Below, piece by piece: positions 1-15,242 of a DNA stretch of 64,000 nt. The position numbers were made by a program, and so were the translations under genes. The notes below the pieces were generated by a model. It was given only the letters and a program-made list of their open reading frames with translations. It searched no databases and was not told the origin of the DNA. The number at the start of each line of letters is the position of its first letter. Within the stretch, counting starts at the first letter, position 1. The stretch is taken from contig JAXIVH010000010.1 of assembly GCA_036785325.1 (NCBI GenBank), forward strand, positions 6,978,180 to 7,042,179, in the 5' to 3' direction. The stretch comes from Urophycis tenuis. Taxonomy: Eukaryota > Chordata > Actinopteri > Gadiformes > Phycidae.

Positions 1-1733
1 AAAGCACTGGAAGTCACATCCTCCATACCAACAAACAGTCTTCCATGACTCAACTGGGTCATTGTTGACTTGTCAGCTCCAAAGAATTCCATAAAAGACA
101 TCACTGCCAGACCCAAATTATAATGCTCATCCGTCATTGGATGCATACTGAATAAGAAACAATAACAATGGCGGAATGCCTGAAAGATTCCAAGCGTGGT
201 CCAGTCCCAAAACTGCAAATGATATATAAATGTAAGGACTGAGTTTGCCCTGCAAAAATGTCAATCATCTTAATGAAGAACGGGTGCCGTGAGCTGTATT
301 GATTCATTATCATTATTATGATTGTCTGCATTGAACACAGTGCATTTTGGGTATTGATAAAGCCAAGGTCGGTGAGGGCAGAGACATCATGAATCCTAAC
401 GTTCTCATTCAGGTAAATTGTGGATCTGCCAGGAAGTTGTGCAATAATTCTGGCTACCGCTTTCTAAATTCTGTGGATTTCATTTATTTTCTTGGACTCA
501 ATATTTCTGGCCTGATAATGTGAATCGCCATGCAAAAGAAATCGATACATTGAATAGTGTGCAGGAACGCATGAATCTCTTAAAGGCCGTAACCTTGAAG
601 GCAAGGTCTCGCCGCACACCAATATTCAAACATAAGAAATCAATCCAAAAGGATTCCCTCTCACTCATGTTTACCATCTGTCTTGATGAGGGTGAGTGTG
701 CCGTTTACCACCTTCGAGGGGCTCGTTATGACCCATGGGATGTATTTTCAACAACGATCACATTGAAAATATGACAAAACTGCAGCACACAACCTTGGTT
801 CTTTTGCCGTCGCTTGTTTTTGACTCGCGCAAGCCAGGGTTACTGGAGTAATGGATTGCTTGACCTATCGGTGAATGACCTTCCACGTCCCTAGAAAAAT
901 GATGCGTGCCTCACATTTCAACATGACTAAAGTTACTCCAAAAAGAGTTTTAAATGTACAAAGAAAGCGTAAAACAATGGTAAAATAACTCGTCGTGATC
1001 AAATAAAAACCTTGAGAGAACATCCTTTAAAAAGCCCCGTTCGCCAAATGGCATTACTGGGCACAGTGCAGACATAATAACTCCAAGTTTCTCTCAATGA
1101 ATTGAATCTGCAGTCACTAAGCTACAGGGGCCACGCACGGACTGCTCCTTTCGATGAAATCGAGAAGAAGAAGGTCTTTTTTTATTCTCTTACGCTATCT
1201 GCTTGAATCCCACATGAGGTCTTTGAAAAAAAAGAAAAAAAAAGAAAGATGCTATCCTAGAAGCAGCAGCGTCAGACACATAGTCCTGGCCGCCCCGTTG
1301 CCTATGGCTAAAGGGACCTGCTGGGGCAGAAGATGTGTCGGACTGTGAAAAGGCACGTTCCATTAATGACCTTCAGTGTGATGCCGTTTGGAAGCCTGGT
1401 GGCTGCTGCACTTTCAGCTGCGGGCTCAGTGTGACCTTATGCACCGCGGCGAGCCACTGAGATGACCTGGGCCCTGGAAAACTGCACACACAAGTCTGCA
1501 CGTATTTTTGTGTATTTGGTTTCACCATGGCGGCACGGTGCCCGCGATCGTCGCCGTGACGCACATAATGTCGTACTGTACGGTCTCGTTTAACGCAGCG
1601 CGCCCCAAGTCTCCGCCTGTCTACCCAAACGGGGATGAATCAAAGACATCTATATATACGATGCCACATTCACACGGTGTAGACCACGAGCAAATTCATC
1701 ACCTAGCAATATCTTAACTTGAGTTGAAGGCGG
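1..1733. other. Non-coding stretch, no gene seen
   Basis: Only short open frames without recognisable domains, codon bias or splice context occur on either strand. No TE ends, RNA gene or array was recognised. It may be intergenic DNA or part of a long intron of a gene outside the window. Confidence 0.6.
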
Positions 1734-2290
1734 GGTGGTTGGGGATGGGGGGGTCAGGGGCCTTCGCGCCGTGAGCCCACAGCCGCCAACTAAACTGGCA
1801 CCGGCCTCCGGTGGTTACCCAGCGGCCCGCGGCGGGCTCGTCGTGTGACTACAGCTAACGAAAACCACATGCATTTTGATGCATCGCTTCAATTACAGAA
1901 ACCCAAGCCGCGATCTGTCATCTTAAAGCCGGGGTGATTTTCCCTCCAAAAGCGCCCCCGCCCGCCGTCCCCCCGGGCCGCCACGCCGTTAACCCCCCCC
2001 CCCTCACCCACCCGCCCCCCCCGCGGGCCCCGCGCCGCGGCGATAGATGGATGGCGCTCATTGAGGGCCGGGGAGCTGCGAGCGCCGGCAGGCTGCTGCT
2101 CGGCCGCGCGGGGCTATCGTCGACCGCAAGAGCGCCGGCAGGCAAATGGGGGGTGAAATCTGGTGATGGCCCGTTGTCGGTTGGTTGCCCCCCCCCCCCC
2201 CCCCCCATCCCTCGGCTACGGGGGCTTGCACCGGTGACTGATTGGGTTAATGGAAGTCGGAGGAGGGAATAAATCAGGGTTTTTGGGGGG
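1734..2290. other. GC-rich, CpG-rich block (CpG-island-like)
   Basis: Base composition rises sharply to C/G with many CpG dinucleotides, for example in the GCGCCGGCAGG stretches around 2083-2140, and with C and G homopolymers. The open frames here on both strands are low-complexity Pro/Gly/Arg translations and are not taken as genes. An unannotated promoter or 5' exon is possible, but no exon can be proven. Confidence 0.4.
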
Positions 2291-2441
2291 TGGCGGGAGT
2301 GCAGGGAAAAGGAGGGGAGAGTCTCGCCAGTGGCGCAAAGTATATATATATATATCAAGACAGATCGTTTAGAGCTAATTGTCAGGGCTGTACCTTCCAG
2401 CAGAACTGAGACGCGGTTAAACGTGGTTCAGCCTTTGTTAA

Positions 2442-2479
2442 GGGGGGGGGGGGGGGGGGGGGGGGGGGGCGGGGGGCGG
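2442..2479. repeat. Poly-G tract
   Basis: An uninterrupted run of G from 2442 to 2469 is followed by further G runs split by single C. Such a tract can form a G-quadruplex and is prone to length error in assemblies. Confidence 0.9.
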
Positions 2480-2766
2480 CTGTTGCTAGCCAACACTTTG
2501 GGAAGACCGGCGGGGGGGCAGTTTCTCTCTTTATGTGGGTTACCGGATATTTCGTCTTTCCGTGGTTTTTCCCTGACAATCGGGTTTATTTTATTGTCCG
2601 GACAATGTGTCGGCCTGTGATATCACAAGCAGATGTGTTTCAAGAAGTATCGTTGTTGAAGTCATCTGAGGCGTGTTAACATACCATTTGGTATGTTAAT
2701 TCCTAGAGAAGTTTCAATTTAGATTATCACAAAAAGGCAATGTTTGGAAGTTACAAGATGGTTGTG

Positions 2767-2768
<2 letters not shown>

Positions 2769-2840
<72 letters not shown>
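2769..2840. repeat. (AT)n microsatellite
   Basis: About 36 perfect AT dinucleotides. Confidence 0.95.
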
Positions 2841-2843
<3 letters not shown>

Positions 2844-4486
2844 GAACATACATGTAGTGACTGAAATCCAACCAATGAAGTGACATAGCCTATTATACAC
2901 GTATGATTACGTAACTAACGTATTCCTGAGGGATGGGTCAAGACATGCCTCTGTCAAATACAACGACACAAAGCTTTTGTTGTTAACGAGATAATCAAAA
3001 ACAACGAAAATGGGTCAATTTGGCAATTTGAACTTATGGCCTCTTTTTCACTATGCATGTTATAGTCTGCTTCAATTATGTATGGACGGTTTATTGTTAA
3101 AACCATCCATACACAATTTAATTGACTGGAGTGAATAAATCAAATCTTAACTTGGTACAAATCCTACCCAAGATTAAATAAATCCTGCAACAATTGAAGG
3201 TCTTTCAAGGTCATAAGTGTTACAGTTTAAACGAGTCCAAAAGTCTATCTCCATCGTTTTATTTGGCAGAAAGAATACATGCAAGGAGACACACACAGCA
3301 GAAACAAATTAAACTGTGACGCGTTCCATCAAATTGATGGCAAATTCAATTTCACCTAATTTCAATCTGGCGTGTCAAATACAAGCAAGCTGCACACACA
3401 CAAACACATTTCACAACAACACATCTCAAACCAGAGAACCGAAAAAAAAAAAAAAAAAAAAAAAAGTGTCCAAGCGAAGTGTCTGTTTTCCAACAAAACA
3501 ACACAATTATGAAACTCTGTTGGGAGGTTGGGTGCTTTGTTCCGTCAACCCCCCTCGGTGATGAACAGAGAGTGCTAAGTATGCTGTCATCAAGGAGACG
3601 CGTTCACTGCCATCTGGTCTCCACGGTGGCGTAGAGTGGTCTTCTCCAAACATCACCTGCTTGAGCAAAGTCAGAGTCAGCCGTCCAAACAAAAGACAAT
3701 GTGTGCAGAACATCCCAGGATCACCTGAGGCGCAGCTAAGCCTCAACGGAGGCTCTGCAACTCTTCACCTTACAAATGAAGTTTGAAGTTCACTTGAACT
3801 ATACCGAAGCACTCTCTACCAGGAGGGATGCCTCTCCTTTCAATGTGTGTAATATTGATCCACTACACGTGGAGGCAGAAAGCAGATTAATGAACAGCAT
3901 AACACCAATCAAACAGCCCACTGTATCAAAAGGGCAATATAACACCCAGACACCAACAAATCAATAACATGATCCCATAAACCCCTGAATTCATGTTATC
4001 CTGCAAACATGTTCGGCATGCAGGTGATACTAATCCATCCCTCCAAAGTGACATGTCTGACTAATACAAATGGTTCCCAGACGGAGCGCATGCCATTTGA
4101 ACTGTGTACGGTCCGTGCCTTTGCGGAGAGCAAGGCCATTTGCAATATTAAAGCAATCCTCTGAATAGCCATGCCTGCTAATGAATGACCTCATAACGTC
4201 CAGGTGCACTGGGTAAACCAGGAACATAATCTGGAAAATCTGCTGTTGTGGACTGAAAGCTCTGTCACGAGACAATGTTTCCCCAAAGCGAGATATCCCA
4301 TAATTACCTGCTGAGTCCCCTGATTGCGGGCAAGCGGTCTGAATTTGTCTCACGTTACCACTAGCGAGCTCAAAGTGCTAAAATCTATTCCCCTTTTCTT
4401 CACACTTGTTTGACTCATTCGCCCACAAAGCGCTGAACAGAGCTGATGCGTTAAATGGGAACACCGTGGGATTGGGGATCATGTAC
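2841..4486. other. Non-coding stretch, no gene seen
   Basis: AT-rich DNA with a poly-A tract (3442-3465). No coding frame with domain or splice support was found on either strand, and no transposon termini were recognised. Confidence 0.55.
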
Positions 4487-4487
4487 A

Positions 4488-4530
<43 letters not shown>
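4487..4530. repeat. (CA)n microsatellite
   Basis: About 20 CA dinucleotides, ending with CACGCACAC. Confidence 0.9.
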
Positions 4531-4533
<3 letters not shown>

Positions 4534-4779
4534 TAGACTGGGACTCTTTAACTAAGGTAGACTGTTGCATAATATATGTTTCTGGGCCCCAGGACAGATG
4601 TGTTTGTGTTTAAATAAACAGAAAGAAAAAACAAATCCAATTAGGCTCGCTAAATCTAGAAATCTAGGTAGAACCCCAGTCTAAGAACTGGGTTCTGCTA
4701 TGGGTAGAACACCCTTTGACATCTTGAGTATAGCTCCTCCATGGTGACTTTGAATAGAGTGTAATCAGATGGAGCAGGG

Positions 4780-5390
4780 TTCTTGGTTCTTGGGTTCTAG
4801 GTTTTGGTATTAAGGTTAGGGCCTCCCTAAAACCCTAACCCCATCTTAGAACTGAAAAGCCAACCCTCAAACCTATACCAAATGAACCCTGACCCTAGTA
4901 CCAAACAATGGCACCCAGAAGCATACACTAATACTCAAACCATAGGAAACCCTAAACCCAATACAAAATACAAAACAAAATACAAAAATACCTTTGCACT
5001 GAAATGTTTCAGGGTTATGATTAGGGTTTGATTTCTAGTTGTCAGGTTTTATTTTTTCCATTTTGTATACGGATTCAGGGTTTTGTTTCTGGTTCTGAGG
5101 TTTGGAACTAGGATTAAGTTTTTGGGTTCCCATAGAAACCCATAGAAACCACAAACCCTTACCCCAACCCTAGAACCGAAACCCTGATACCCAATCCACA
5201 GGAAACCCGAACCCTAATTCCAAACCAACGAACACTAATGAGAAAACTCTAATGCTAATAGCACAAACCCTGGAATCGAAAACCAATCGCTAAATCCTGA
5301 CCCCTACCAAACCCTAAAACCAAAAACCAAACCCTTTAGGAAACCCTAACCCTAATCAACAAAACCCTAAATCAATCAATTTAGAAATAC
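4780..5390. repeat. Degenerate telomere-like repeat array in mixed orientation
   Basis: The block is dominated by variants of AACCCTAA and its complement TTAGGGTT. G-strand units come first (GGTTAGGG near 4815), C-strand units follow (4840-4960), G-strand units return (5010-5130), then a long C-strand part (5150-5380). Units are irregular in spacing and heavily mutated, unlike a fresh interstitial telomere. It could be an old telomeric insertion or a minisatellite of similar motif. Confidence 0.6.
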
Positions 5391-5941
5391 CAAAAAAATA
5401 TAAATAAGAAATACGTGGCTGAAGTTGATTTCCTCTCTAAGATGAATCTCAAGTCGTCTAACCTGGTTAAAAATATGGGTACAGTAAAAAAAATCAATGA
5501 ATAATTTGGCGCACAAAGACTCCAGATATGACACCCTGCAGTGCGAAATGTGTCACGGCTGTAATGTCATTGCAGCGGCTCACGTTGAGTGGTTATTACT
5601 GCCATGGTTTAAGGCGCCATACATCAACCCACCCAGCAGGGCGTAATCTCCCCCATCAGTCGCCATCTAATGACAAAGTTTATCTCTAGGTTCCATTCTC
5701 GTGTAATGCACATTATCGCTCGACTCCCTGCCAGCGATTCATAAATGTTATCAACACGCACGTCACGCAAAGACAACAGTGCGTCTGTTCTTCCGGGTTT
5801 CGCTGAGTCTGAGCTGCACTCGCCTTTGTCGCCAGTAAAGCAACGCCCTTGCTATCTCCATACGCACGGAACATGATGGCAACGTCTTAATTATATTTAT
5901 ACAATTATAATAATTATGCTCTTAGTTTAAATCAAATCAAC

Positions 5942-5943
<2 letters not shown>
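5391..5943. other. Non-coding stretch, no gene seen
   Basis: No coding frame, RNA gene or transposon end was recognised between the telomere-like array and the following GT microsatellite. Confidence 0.55.
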
Positions 5944-5990
<47 letters not shown>

Positions 5991-5992
5991 CG
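5944..5992. repeat. (GT)n microsatellite
   Basis: About 22 GT dinucleotides, then GCGTGCGCGG. Confidence 0.9.
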
Positions 5993-6221
5993 CGGCTGCT
6001 AATTGGTAATACAGCCATCAAGGTGCGTCCGCTAATTGCGTGAGATTCCCGGACTTGGGGGACTCGGTGGCCGTGGCGACAGCGACCCGATGTGCATATT
6101 GAATATTCACACGCGCGGCGGCCCAGAGTCCGAGGAGAGAGAGCGGCCAGCCACGGTCACCCGTGGCAACAGGGGAGCGAAGCATAAATCAAGCTGTCAC
6201 ATCATAATTAAAGAAAGGGAC

Positions 6222-6248
6222 GCCCCCCCCCCCCCCCCCCCCACCTGC

Positions 6249-6307
<59 letters not shown>

Positions 6308-6323
6308 CACAACACACACGCAC

Positions 6324-6389
<66 letters not shown>

Positions 6390-6441
6390 CACAACACACA
6401 CTCACACACACACACACACACACAACACAACACACACGCAC

Positions 6442-6492
<51 letters not shown>
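6222..6492. repeat. Poly-C tract plus long compound (CA)n microsatellite
   Basis: About 20 C are followed by roughly 240 bp of CA repeats with interspersed CACAACACAA and CACGCACAA interruptions. The interruptions recur in the same order, so the tract itself was probably duplicated internally. The overlapping His/Thr and Val/Cys open frames are artefacts of the repeat. Confidence 0.95.
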
Positions 6493-6493
<1 letters not shown>

Positions 6494-7637
6494 AACCCAT
6501 GCCCTCTGCGCATTGTGCCCTCGACTAGGTGAGCTACCACCATGATGATCGAGAGGTCCCTGGCTTTGATATAAAATACATACTATATGTCCATAAGAGT
6601 GACCGGGATGAGGAAGTGCTCTTGTGTCTTCTGCAATCAAGACGTTGGCGAGGAGCGAGGAGGCAGGAGACGGCATGTGATGTCAGGTAATCGGGGGATC
6701 AGCATTAAGATGTCAGGAGGTAAGGAGCGCGCGAAGATCTTTGATTTTGATGTCTCCATGTGTTATTTGAGTGTGTTTTTTTTTTTAACACCACCACTTG
6801 TCTTCCAGCACTTTAATTCAAATGTCTTTGTGTGAGTGAGTGATTTAAAACCATTTTTCCCCTGGGGTTATGTTTCCACATGCCCGAACGGGGAGGGGGA
6901 ATACACTTTGAGTGTGGTTACAGGAGGCGTGTGGGCATGCAGAGCAAATGCTGTACAGCTTAGGGCCTACTTCTTGTCATTCAAGATGCTTGCTAATATA
7001 CCTCCAGTCAGCTTCGCCACCTGCTCTTCTCCCTAGAAACCAGCCAACACAAATCACTGCGTGACGTGAAACTGAATCCAACACGGCGATAGAGCGCTAA
7101 GCAGGGCTGTACACATGAGCCATGGTAGGGAACGGGTTTCATTTCAAGGTAAGCAGGCACTTAACCTCAAAATGAAACCGTTTTTTCATTTTCCGGGCTA
7201 CATTTGACCTTGCGTGACATTGAAATCACTTATTTTGTCGAGCATGCGTGAGAGTGACACGGGGCGCCAGTGTGACGCGGGTGGGGACAGAGTCTCGTAC
7301 ATATGTAAAATACATACACATGGAAGTCCTTAAAGATTACTCTGAGGCAATCAATGTGACCGGCTACATCCTCCACAGTGGCAGGCAGGCACCTCCCATG
7401 ACGTCATTCCACTAAGTGTTCTGCTGATTGGCGCCATTCATGAAAACTCTAAATTGTGAGCATTAATGAGTTGTGAGTAATGAGGCCCACAGGTGAAGGC
7501 TGTCTCTCCAGTGACTCCAGAGAGTCCAACCCCTCCCCTCCCGCCGAGCCTGTCAGAAAAACTGCCTGGCCTCCACCGGTGTGAATCTCAAAACAGCCTG
7601 TTAACATCAGATGCGTTGAATGATTGATGATTGCTGA

Positions 7638-7639
<2 letters not shown>
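6493..7639. other. Non-coding stretch, no gene seen
   Basis: Short open frames only, with no recognisable domain on either strand and no transposon termini found. Confidence 0.55.

Positions 7640-7680
<41 letters not shown>
7640..7680. repeat. (CA)n microsatellite
   Basis: About 20 CA dinucleotides. Confidence 0.9.
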
Positions 7681-7684
<4 letters not shown>

Positions 7685-7817
7685 TGACAGAGACACGTTG
7701 ACCATGCTTACACTGTGGATTTGAAGTTGAGTAATAGGTGTGATACTTGATGTGCATAAGATTCTGCTCAACCATAAATCATAAAACAATGGTGGGCTTG
7801 TAGATGTCTTATACAGG

Positions 7818-10200
<2,383 letters not shown>

Positions 10201-10204
10201 GAGA

Positions 10205-10206
<2 letters not shown>

Positions 10207-10238
<32 letters not shown>

Positions 10239-10288
10239 ATGCGCGTGGGTGCATGCATGTATGTGTGTGTGTGTGTGTGTGTGTGTGG
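10207..10288. repeat. Compound (GT)n microsatellite
   Basis: Two GT blocks are separated by TACATGCGCGTGGGTGCATG-type sequence. Confidence 0.85.
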
Positions 10289-11348
10289 AGGTGCTGACGT
10301 TCATCCAGAGACACACAAACAAGGGCCCAGCCAAGCCCGCCAGCGCATGGCTGCCGTAGCGTGCCGGCTGTCCCAGAGAGCCGGGCCCGCGGGCCCACAG
10401 CCACCTTTTTGGCACCGCTCAGAAAAACGTGCGATGGAGTCCGTCACACGCGCGCACGTGACAAAACACAACGCCGCCTTGCGAAAATATCAACTGAAAT
10501 ATCAACACTTGCTTGCTAGCACTTCATGCTGTGGCGGTGTGTGTGTGTGTGTGTGTGTGTGTGCAGGAGTTGTTCCTGGGAGGTAGTGGCTTCTCGATGA
10601 ATAAATACATAAGGCGATGGTGTTGCTTCTAAGGCTTTAGAATGATGTTCTGAGGCCGTCGCGATGGATCGCGTCTCTGATTACGTGTGTAATCATCTGT
10701 CGTCTAACTCCAACCCTAACCCTCGCGATATGTCTTTCGCTCAAGCAATCACCCACATCAAACCTGGACATGTCTTCTCATCATTGCATTTAGTTAACAC
10801 CTATCATTTTATGTAACACTTGTGAACATTAAGGTTGTACCATAAAAAGAAAGCATATTCCTTCATATTCAAGACATATTGTCATCCAACCAAAAAGTGC
10901 CCCTCTGGAACAAGTGTATTTTTTTTTATACAAACTACCTGGAAAACTACAAAAGTAATTTCCATAACAAGTAGGCAATATTTAAAAGACCGGTACCACA
11001 ATTGCAAAGAGCGCGAGCAATACACACTCGCACGCTCTCCTCAATCTTGCGAGGAGACAGTGGAACATAACCCCCCTGCACCGGAGTCTCGCTGTCACTT
11101 CGACTCACACAAACTCAAACTCTTTAACATTGAAACTCACTTGGGGGTGCTTGACCCCAACTTTAAATGTATGAAAACATTTATTGTTCCATTGTATTTT
11201 CGAGTGGCCGGTAAGGCTCCTCTGGACTCGGAGGGGGGGGGGGGGGACTTGATTGCTGATTTGAGGCAGCTGTGTCAGCCCCACACCTGCATGTAATGCG
11301 CAATCTGCCTTCCAAGACCACTCTGCTGCTATGGGCTGTCACTCCACA

Positions 11349-11349
<1 letters not shown>
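10289..11349. other. Non-coding stretch, no gene seen
   Basis: The longest open frame here (10835-11296, plus) has no recognisable domain and unremarkable composition. It is not called. A further GT tract lies at 10538-10562 and a G run at 11230-11246. Confidence 0.5.
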
Positions 11350-11408
<59 letters not shown>

Positions 11409-11517
11409 CTTTGCCGAGGGCCAGCTGCCAATAATGTCTGGCCTGCTTCCTTTCACTAAGCAGAGGTGATCAACCTTTAATCAAGAGGACAAGGTATTTT
11501 GTTTGTGTGTGTGTGTA

Positions 11518-11599
<82 letters not shown>

Positions 11600-11684
11600 T
11601 GTCTGTCTGTCTGTCTGTCTGTGTGTGTGTGTGTGTGTAGTGTCTGTCTGTGTGTGTGCGTTTGTGTGTGCGCGTGCGTGCGCG

Positions 11685-11719
<35 letters not shown>

Positions 11720-11839
11720 ACGCATGTGTGCCTGCTCTCTCTGGAATGCCTCGTCTACCTTTTATGAGTCAGAGGAAATCAATTAGTTCAAGTGGTGCTG
11801 GGAAATGTCACCTAAGGAACGATCAACGTTTCAGCTATG

Positions 11840-11875
<36 letters not shown>

Positions 11876-11906
11876 TGTGTGCCCGCGCATGTGTGTGTGT
11901 GTGTGC

Positions 11907-11965
<59 letters not shown>

Positions 11966-11978
11966 TGCATATGCGCAT
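11350..11978. repeat. Cluster of three long GT-type microsatellites
   Basis: Pure GT covers 11350-11404. GT with GTCTGTCTGTCTG and GTGTGCGCGTG variants covers 11501-11720. GT with GCGCGTG and CCGCGCATG variants covers 11839-11978. Together they make up well over half of this interval, and all overlapping frames are repeat translations. Confidence 0.95.
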
Positions 11979-12917
11979 GCATGTGTTTCTTTTTCCTGAC
12001 TGACACAGTAGAACCCAGGAACCTAGGTGTAATAAGAGAGGTTGACTGGGCCCTTCACCGCTGTCTGGATGCATGGGGCTCTAATAATGTGGTCCATTTT
12101 TATGGGCCGGCCAAAAGTATTTTGGCCGCCGCGGATCAGACCGGCCGCAGGCCAGAAAGCATCTTCCCCCGGGGAATTTTGGGCGGAATGTTGAACAGAC
12201 GCGTTTCCAGCAGTGCAGCGATGGGGAATCTCCAGTCTTTCCCTGACTCGTGAGGTTCTGTTTGCTTATGAGATGAACTCGGGCACCAGACAAAAGGTTT
12301 GACGCCAGCAGACTCTCCCGTGACGTGCTCATCTCCTCGGCGAGCATAATACGAGTTCATGTCTCAACTTGACTGGGAACACTTTTTTACTTTTTAAAGG
12401 TTAGGGATCGGGGTTGTACGTGCTCATGAGTCCTTATTCGTCCTCTGACGGATGTGATGGAACGTCCTTATTCGAACAGACACACATGCATACACACACA
12501 CACACTCGCGCTCTGTGTGCACGAGTGGCAAAGGCATGTATGTTTCTTCACAGTCCCCCTCATCTCCTTGTCCTTTAACAGCCATTTTTACCTCAACCCA
12601 ACAGTTTGTACCGATCCACTGTTAGCATCAGCCCACTGCCATTCATCACACTGAAATACATCCAGACAGACGATCTGATCCGGCTATTTACAGCCGGCCA
12701 TTTGTTTTCTCACCTTCTTTTCACACACAGAGCCACTGACTAGACCTTGACATGCTCATGTTTTGCCACATGCTGTGAGAAAATCATTCACCGTGTGTTT
12801 TACAATAAATGCCGCGCTTTTACCAAAACGTTTTCGGATGTTAGTTGCTGATGAGTTTTGTTTTGTTGTTATTGTGTTGGAATTTAAAAGGACACTTTCA
12901 TACAGCTGTCAAAAAGG

Positions 12918-12971
<54 letters not shown>

Positions 12972-13802
12972 TGTGTGTATATATAAATAAACTATACATC
13001 TGTGTCTTCTCTATTGATATACCAAAAGAAAAGATTGATTGATCATTGCTGTATTCAGATACTTTTCAGATACTATACGTTACTATCTATTTCATGTTGG
13101 TTTAATGGGAAATGCTTCACCTATATACTGGGTGACTTGCATGTCTTTCTCTATTTACTTCTTAATGTTTTGTTTTTTTACATCCTGCCACATCGAACAA
13201 ATACTTTCCTCAATCTGGGAATCATTACTCACCAATGACCAAACAGCATGATCTTGGTGGGAAATTCACTTCAAAACCATCGCCGTTGTCCGTTTTTCTG
13301 TCCAATGAGTCAATGGGTAAAACACGCAGACAGAAACACGTGACGTTTAGGAAGAGTTGTGCACACGTCATCTACTGACTGCTGTTCACCCACACACCAG
13401 ACCTGCCCAGCGTCAAAACAACTTTTCCATTCGCTGTTTTTTCCCTCCTTTGGCTCAAGTATAATGAATGTCAACGTGCCCTGCCACCATATCACCACCA
13501 CCACCACCACCACCGACCCTTCTACCCTTGCCCCATCAACAACGCCCCCTGTGCCATAACCCCCACCCGCGTCACCTCCACCCAGGCCATAATCAAACCT
13601 CAGGAACGTGCACAGCCTGGGAGTGCAGTTTCAGGTTGAAAAGGCTGGAATGTCTAAGGCACATACTGTGTGTATATGTATATGTGTATATATACATCTA
13701 TGTAACCTGGTTAGGATGTGTAGGTTGGCTCTAATGCATGGTCTGAATAAGCAGTTTAAAGGTTCCCTCACTGTACCGTTGAGAGGTACGCTAAACAGAT
13801 GC

Positions 13803-13838
<36 letters not shown>

Positions 13839-14529
13839 GCTCTCTCGCTCTCTTCACCCAACACCACCTTTCTGTTTCAATATAATGATTCTCGGGTATG
13901 AAAATGGGAAGGAGGGAAGACGCTGGCTCTGCTAAAAGTGCCGTGCGTTTACTTAACGATGTGACGCGGACCTTCGGTGAATGGTGGCTTGGGTCTCGAA
14001 ACCACAAAGTGGTGTGCATTTCACCGAATAACTTATTCGCCGCATGTCAAACACACAAGAGGGGCAGGCTTAGGACAACACAGCCCACGGTGCGTTTTCA
14101 TCGCTAATGGATCAAGAAATGACAGGCGTGTTTTTTTGTATCTGAAACAAAATAATCCCGTCTGGTCGTAAGTCATAAGTCATGACTGTACATTTCTCAG
14201 GGGGTTAAACGGAATTACAATCCACCCCTAAAAGCGGTGGCCAGACAGAACGCGAGAGGTTAAATCACGCTGGAACGCTGCAGTGTTGAAAAAATGTCCA
14301 TCGGTTCAATGAGATGCGGGCCGTTTCTCTCTCGTCGGGGGGGGGGGGGGGGGGGGGCTCTTTCATCGCCCCACTTTCCCCAGTTTGGCAGAGCGTTCGA
14401 CTTCCTCCTCCTTCCTCCTCCTCCATCTCAGCACTTTGCACGCGCGCGGTTAACCTGTTGCGTTCAGTGTCGTGAGATGTAATCCCACTCTGTATACGGT
14501 GCTCACTCATAGCCTTCACACGTTTGAAA
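11979..14529. other. Non-coding stretch with several simple repeats
   Basis: It includes (TA)n at 12918-12970, (CAC)n at 13496-13515, (CT)n at 13801-13852 and poly-G at 14338-14357. No gene, RNA gene or transposon end was recognised in the rest. Confidence 0.55.
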
Positions 14530-15242
14530 CAACACATGGTCTCACAGGAATCTGTGAAATAGCCACGGACGCTTAACTCAAAATCCGTGGTGGGCCCACG
14601 GAATCACTGAAATTTCTGTGAAACTCAGGGAAATGGATGAGATGAGATGGATGAGAACATTATAGATACAACCGAGTAAAAAAAGGTCAACGTAGGCTCA
14701 CTATACCATCCATCGATTATCAAATATCCCACTTCAATGAAGGCATAATTTAGGCCCAATCTCAATTTTCTATTTTACCCCTCCCCCTTCTCCCTTCCCC
14801 TTAGTTTTGCGCGTGCACGTGAGACGAAGGGCTATCTCAATTCTCTTTTCGATCGAGGGGTAGGGATAAGGGCAAGGGGTAGATACCCCTTAAAACCAAG
14901 TATGATCGGGAGCTTACTTGAAACCAAGGGGTAAAGGCACTCTGTTTCAAGGGCCAAGACGTAGGGGAAGGGGAAGGGGCAAGGGGAAGGGGAAGGGGTA
15001 AAATAGAGAATTGAGATTGGGCCTTAAGCCTACGACAAATATGCAGTCCTGAAACTACTGTAATTATTCAATTTTATGTAGCCCAAAGTTATAACAGTCA
15101 GTTGATATGAATGTCATTAACTTGCATTGGAGCGAAATCCGTGTGAGTTTCACAGAAATTTCAGTGATTCCGTGGGCCCACCACAGATTTTGTTAAGTTA
15201 AGCGTCCGTGGCTATTTCACCGATTCCTGTGAGACCAGGTTG
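14530..15242. mobile_element. Non-autonomous hAT-like DNA transposon (MITE) with 8-bp target duplication
   Basis: Two arms of about 100 bp are inverted copies: 14537-14636 matches the complement of 15140-15236. Each includes GGTCTCACAGGAATC and GTGGGCCCACGGAATCACTG. The ends read CAACACATGG on the left and CAACCTGG on the complement of the right. They are flanked by a perfect 8-bp direct repeat GTTTGAAA (14522-14529 and 15243-15250), the duplication size typical of hAT transposons. No transposase is encoded. The family within hAT is not identified. Confidence 0.85.
14753..15024. mobile_element. Second inverted-repeat element nested in the hAT-like MITE
   Basis: GGCCCAATCTCAATTTTC (14753 onward) is mirrored by GAATTGAGATTGGGCC at the right end. 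The match includes the adjacent polypurine/polypyrimidine part (TTTTACCCC versus GGGGTAAAA), giving termini of about 30 bp. Flanking bases TTTA and TTAA hint at a TTA/TTAA-type target. The interior has GGGGAAGGGG repeats and no coding capacity. It could also be an internal part of the outer element. Confidence 0.6.

Noticed and set aside
1918..2358. 146-codon minus-strand frame in the GC-rich block
   Set aside because: Composition is low-complexity Gly/Arg/Pro from C/G runs, the opposite strand is also open, and there is no domain.
6036..6676. Open frames up to 169 codons on both strands rich in His/Thr or Val/Cys
   Set aside because: They are translations of the CA/GT microsatellite and occur in several frames at once. 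The same holds for long frames at 11470-12074, 19150-19911, 22426-22728, 24311-24841 and 47498-47810.
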